DNA from: Halovenus rubra
GTDB taxonomy: Archaea; Halobacteriota; Halobacteria; Halobacteriales; Haloarculaceae
Direction: 5' to 3'
DNA: 64,000 bases
Assembly: GCF_026586665.1 (NCBI RefSeq)
Contig: NZ_JAODIY010000001.1
Coordinates: 397,469 to 461,468, forward strand
The stretch's first letter is position 1; each line of letters begins with the position of its first letter. The notes below the pieces were generated by a model, which was not told the origin of the DNA, ran no database searches, and worked only from the letters and a program-made list of their open reading frames with translations. Below, piece after piece: positions 63,031-64,000 of this stretch. The position numbers were made by a program, and so were the translations under genes.

Positions 63031-63903
63031 ATGGACTTTGATAGCGAACGTGAATGGCTTGAAACTCGTTTTGATGAACTGTGGCCGATCACGAGGAGTA
63101 TAACCGGCCCTGGATTCCGTGAAAGCTTAGAAATTCTCCAACAGGACATTCCACTAGAGGTTGAAAGCGTCCCCTCAGGTACAGAAGTTTTTGATTGGGA
63201 GGTTCCGCCAGAATGGAGGATTGATGAAGCTAAGCTCACCGGGCCCGATGGTGAGGTCTATGCCGATCTCGATGAGACGAACTTGGCAGTAGTCAACTAC
63301 TCGGAGCCGGTGGATCAAAGATTAACTCTGGACGAGTTGGATTCGCATCTCTATACGCTGCCGGATCAGCCAGAAGCTACCCCATATGTAACCAGCTATT
63401 ACGAGCGAAATTGGGGTTTCTGCCTGCCGCATAATGTATATGAATCGCTTCCAGAGGGAGAATATCATGCGTACATCGATAGTGAATTAGACCAGAGGGG
63501 AAGGCTAAACTACGGCCATACGGTACTCGAAGGAGAGAGTGACCGTGAAGTTCTTCTAAGTACCTATCTCTGCCATCCCTCGCTTGCCAACAATGAGCTC
63601 AGTGGTCCTCTCGTCATGGCATCGCTTTACAAACGGATCGCTGCGTGGGATAATCGAAAATTCACGTACCGATTCGCTGTCGTCCCTGAAACGATCGGGT
63701 CGCTAACTTATTTATCCGAATACGGCAGACACCTACAAGATAATTTGGTGGCTGGGTTGGTTTTAAATTGCCTTGGTGGTCCTGAGGAGACGCTTTCATA
63801 CAAGAAGACACGTAGAGAAGATGCACTGATAGATAACGTTGTACAACACATTAACGAGTATATGGAACCTGAATTTCGATTCCGCCCCTTTGACAGGCCG
63901 TGT
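63031..63903 (+). pseudogene. DUF4910 peptidase-like gene interrupted at its 3' end
   Basis: From ATG at 63031 the first 290 residues are a DUF4910/M28-fold protein: WPITRSITGPGFRESL (about 18-33), LSTYLCHPSLANNELSG (about 174-190) with the metal ligands, and VVPETIGS (about 215). The similarity stops after FRFRPFDR (about 63896), and a chance stop follows a few codons later. About 100 C-terminal residues are missing because the end of an insertion sequence begins here. DUF4910 proteins often lie in sugar or sialic-acid-type gene clusters. Confidence 0.7.
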
Positions 63904-64000
63904 TTAATCACCTGAAGGGAGTGGAATCTCCTGTTCTGCGGCCTTCCTGATGTTGTATACTGCACACATCAGCGCAAGTTCACGGAATTCTCGATACCAG
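63904..64000 (-). mobile_element. C-terminal end of an insertion-sequence transposase
   Basis: The minus frame entering from the right edge ends at 63904 with WYREFRELALMCAVYNIRKA, then AEQEIPLPSGD. This (R-E-F-R-E-L-x-L-x-C-A-V-x-N-I) is the typical closing helix of DDE transposases of the IS5/ISH type in haloarchaea. Only 31 residues are in the window. The stop is within about ten bases of the point where DUF4910 similarity ends, so the IS edge lies there. Confidence 0.6.

Overview
The window comes from a halophilic archaeon (class Halobacteria). The predicted proteins are strongly acidic. Many genes belong to haloarchaea-typical families, such as a TrmB-type regulator, RNase Z, PCNA, zinc-ribbon winged-helix regulators, an S10 paralog and MinD-like ATPases. 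Promoters look archaeal (TATA boxes a short way upstream, many near-leaderless starts). The backbone is moderately GC-rich, and the last 3 kb is clearly more AT-rich. The genus cannot be fixed from the sequence alone.

Layout. 1-8.3 kb: RimI-like acetyltransferase, MFS permease, class V aminotransferase, NAD-dependent DNA ligase, a small cytosolic protein, a membrane protein and UvrC. 8.6-12.6 kb: a dUTPase/dCTP deaminase-family enzyme, aconitase, PCNA and an unknown protein sharing a repeat-rich divergent promoter with PCNA. 12.6-17.3 kb: a cytoplasmic 5'-nucleotidase-like enzyme, a large membrane Fe-S oxidoreductase that probably passes electrons to quinone, and a protein resembling conditioned-medium-induced protein 4. 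17.4-20.7 kb: five tightly packed genes ending in a MinD-like ATPase (a degenerate RecA-like protein, a small protein, two coiled-coil proteins and MinD). The function is unknown and this is the best candidate for an undescribed system. 20.7-26.7 kb: RNase Z, an erythromycin-esterase-like protein, a hot-dog-fold gene remnant, a zinc-ribbon regulator and a Ski2-like helicase. 26.9-30 kb: a polyphosphate kinase with an N-terminal C2H2 zinc finger, next to a PPP-type phosphatase with an altered active-site motif. 30-37 kb: transporter, cupin, a second zinc-ribbon regulator, a broken HAD hydrolase, an FAD oxidoreductase, a BAAT-type acyl hydrolase and an M28 peptidase. 37-41 kb: a UbiA/lycopene-cyclase fusion, and folP with a glucosyl-phosphoglycerate-synthase-like glycosyltransferase. 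41-60 kb: small zinc-ribbon protein, two NUDIX enzymes, ferredoxin, pilin-like protein, M20 amidohydrolase, histidine kinase, endonuclease III, TrmB regulator, SPFH protein, TRAM protein, two membrane proteins, UspA and a bacterial-type PEP carboxylase.

60.4-64 kb: a 31-nt copy of the 3' end of tRNA-Phe on the minus strand looks like one attachment site of an integrated element that runs to the right, out of the window. Inside are AT-rich and partly broken genes: a PseH-like acetyltransferase, an N-terminally truncated metallo-beta-lactamase-fold protein with a DUF1858-like tail, and a DUF4910 protein cut off by the end of an insertion sequence. Together they look like a decaying surface-glycan island.

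No rRNA, complete tRNA, CRISPR array or replication origin was found. Several housekeeping genes (ligA, uvrC, ppc) are of families best known from bacteria, in line with the known large bacterial contribution to haloarchaeal genomes. At least three gene remnants (23.3, 32.4 and 62 kb) and an IS-interrupted gene (63.9 kb) show active decay.
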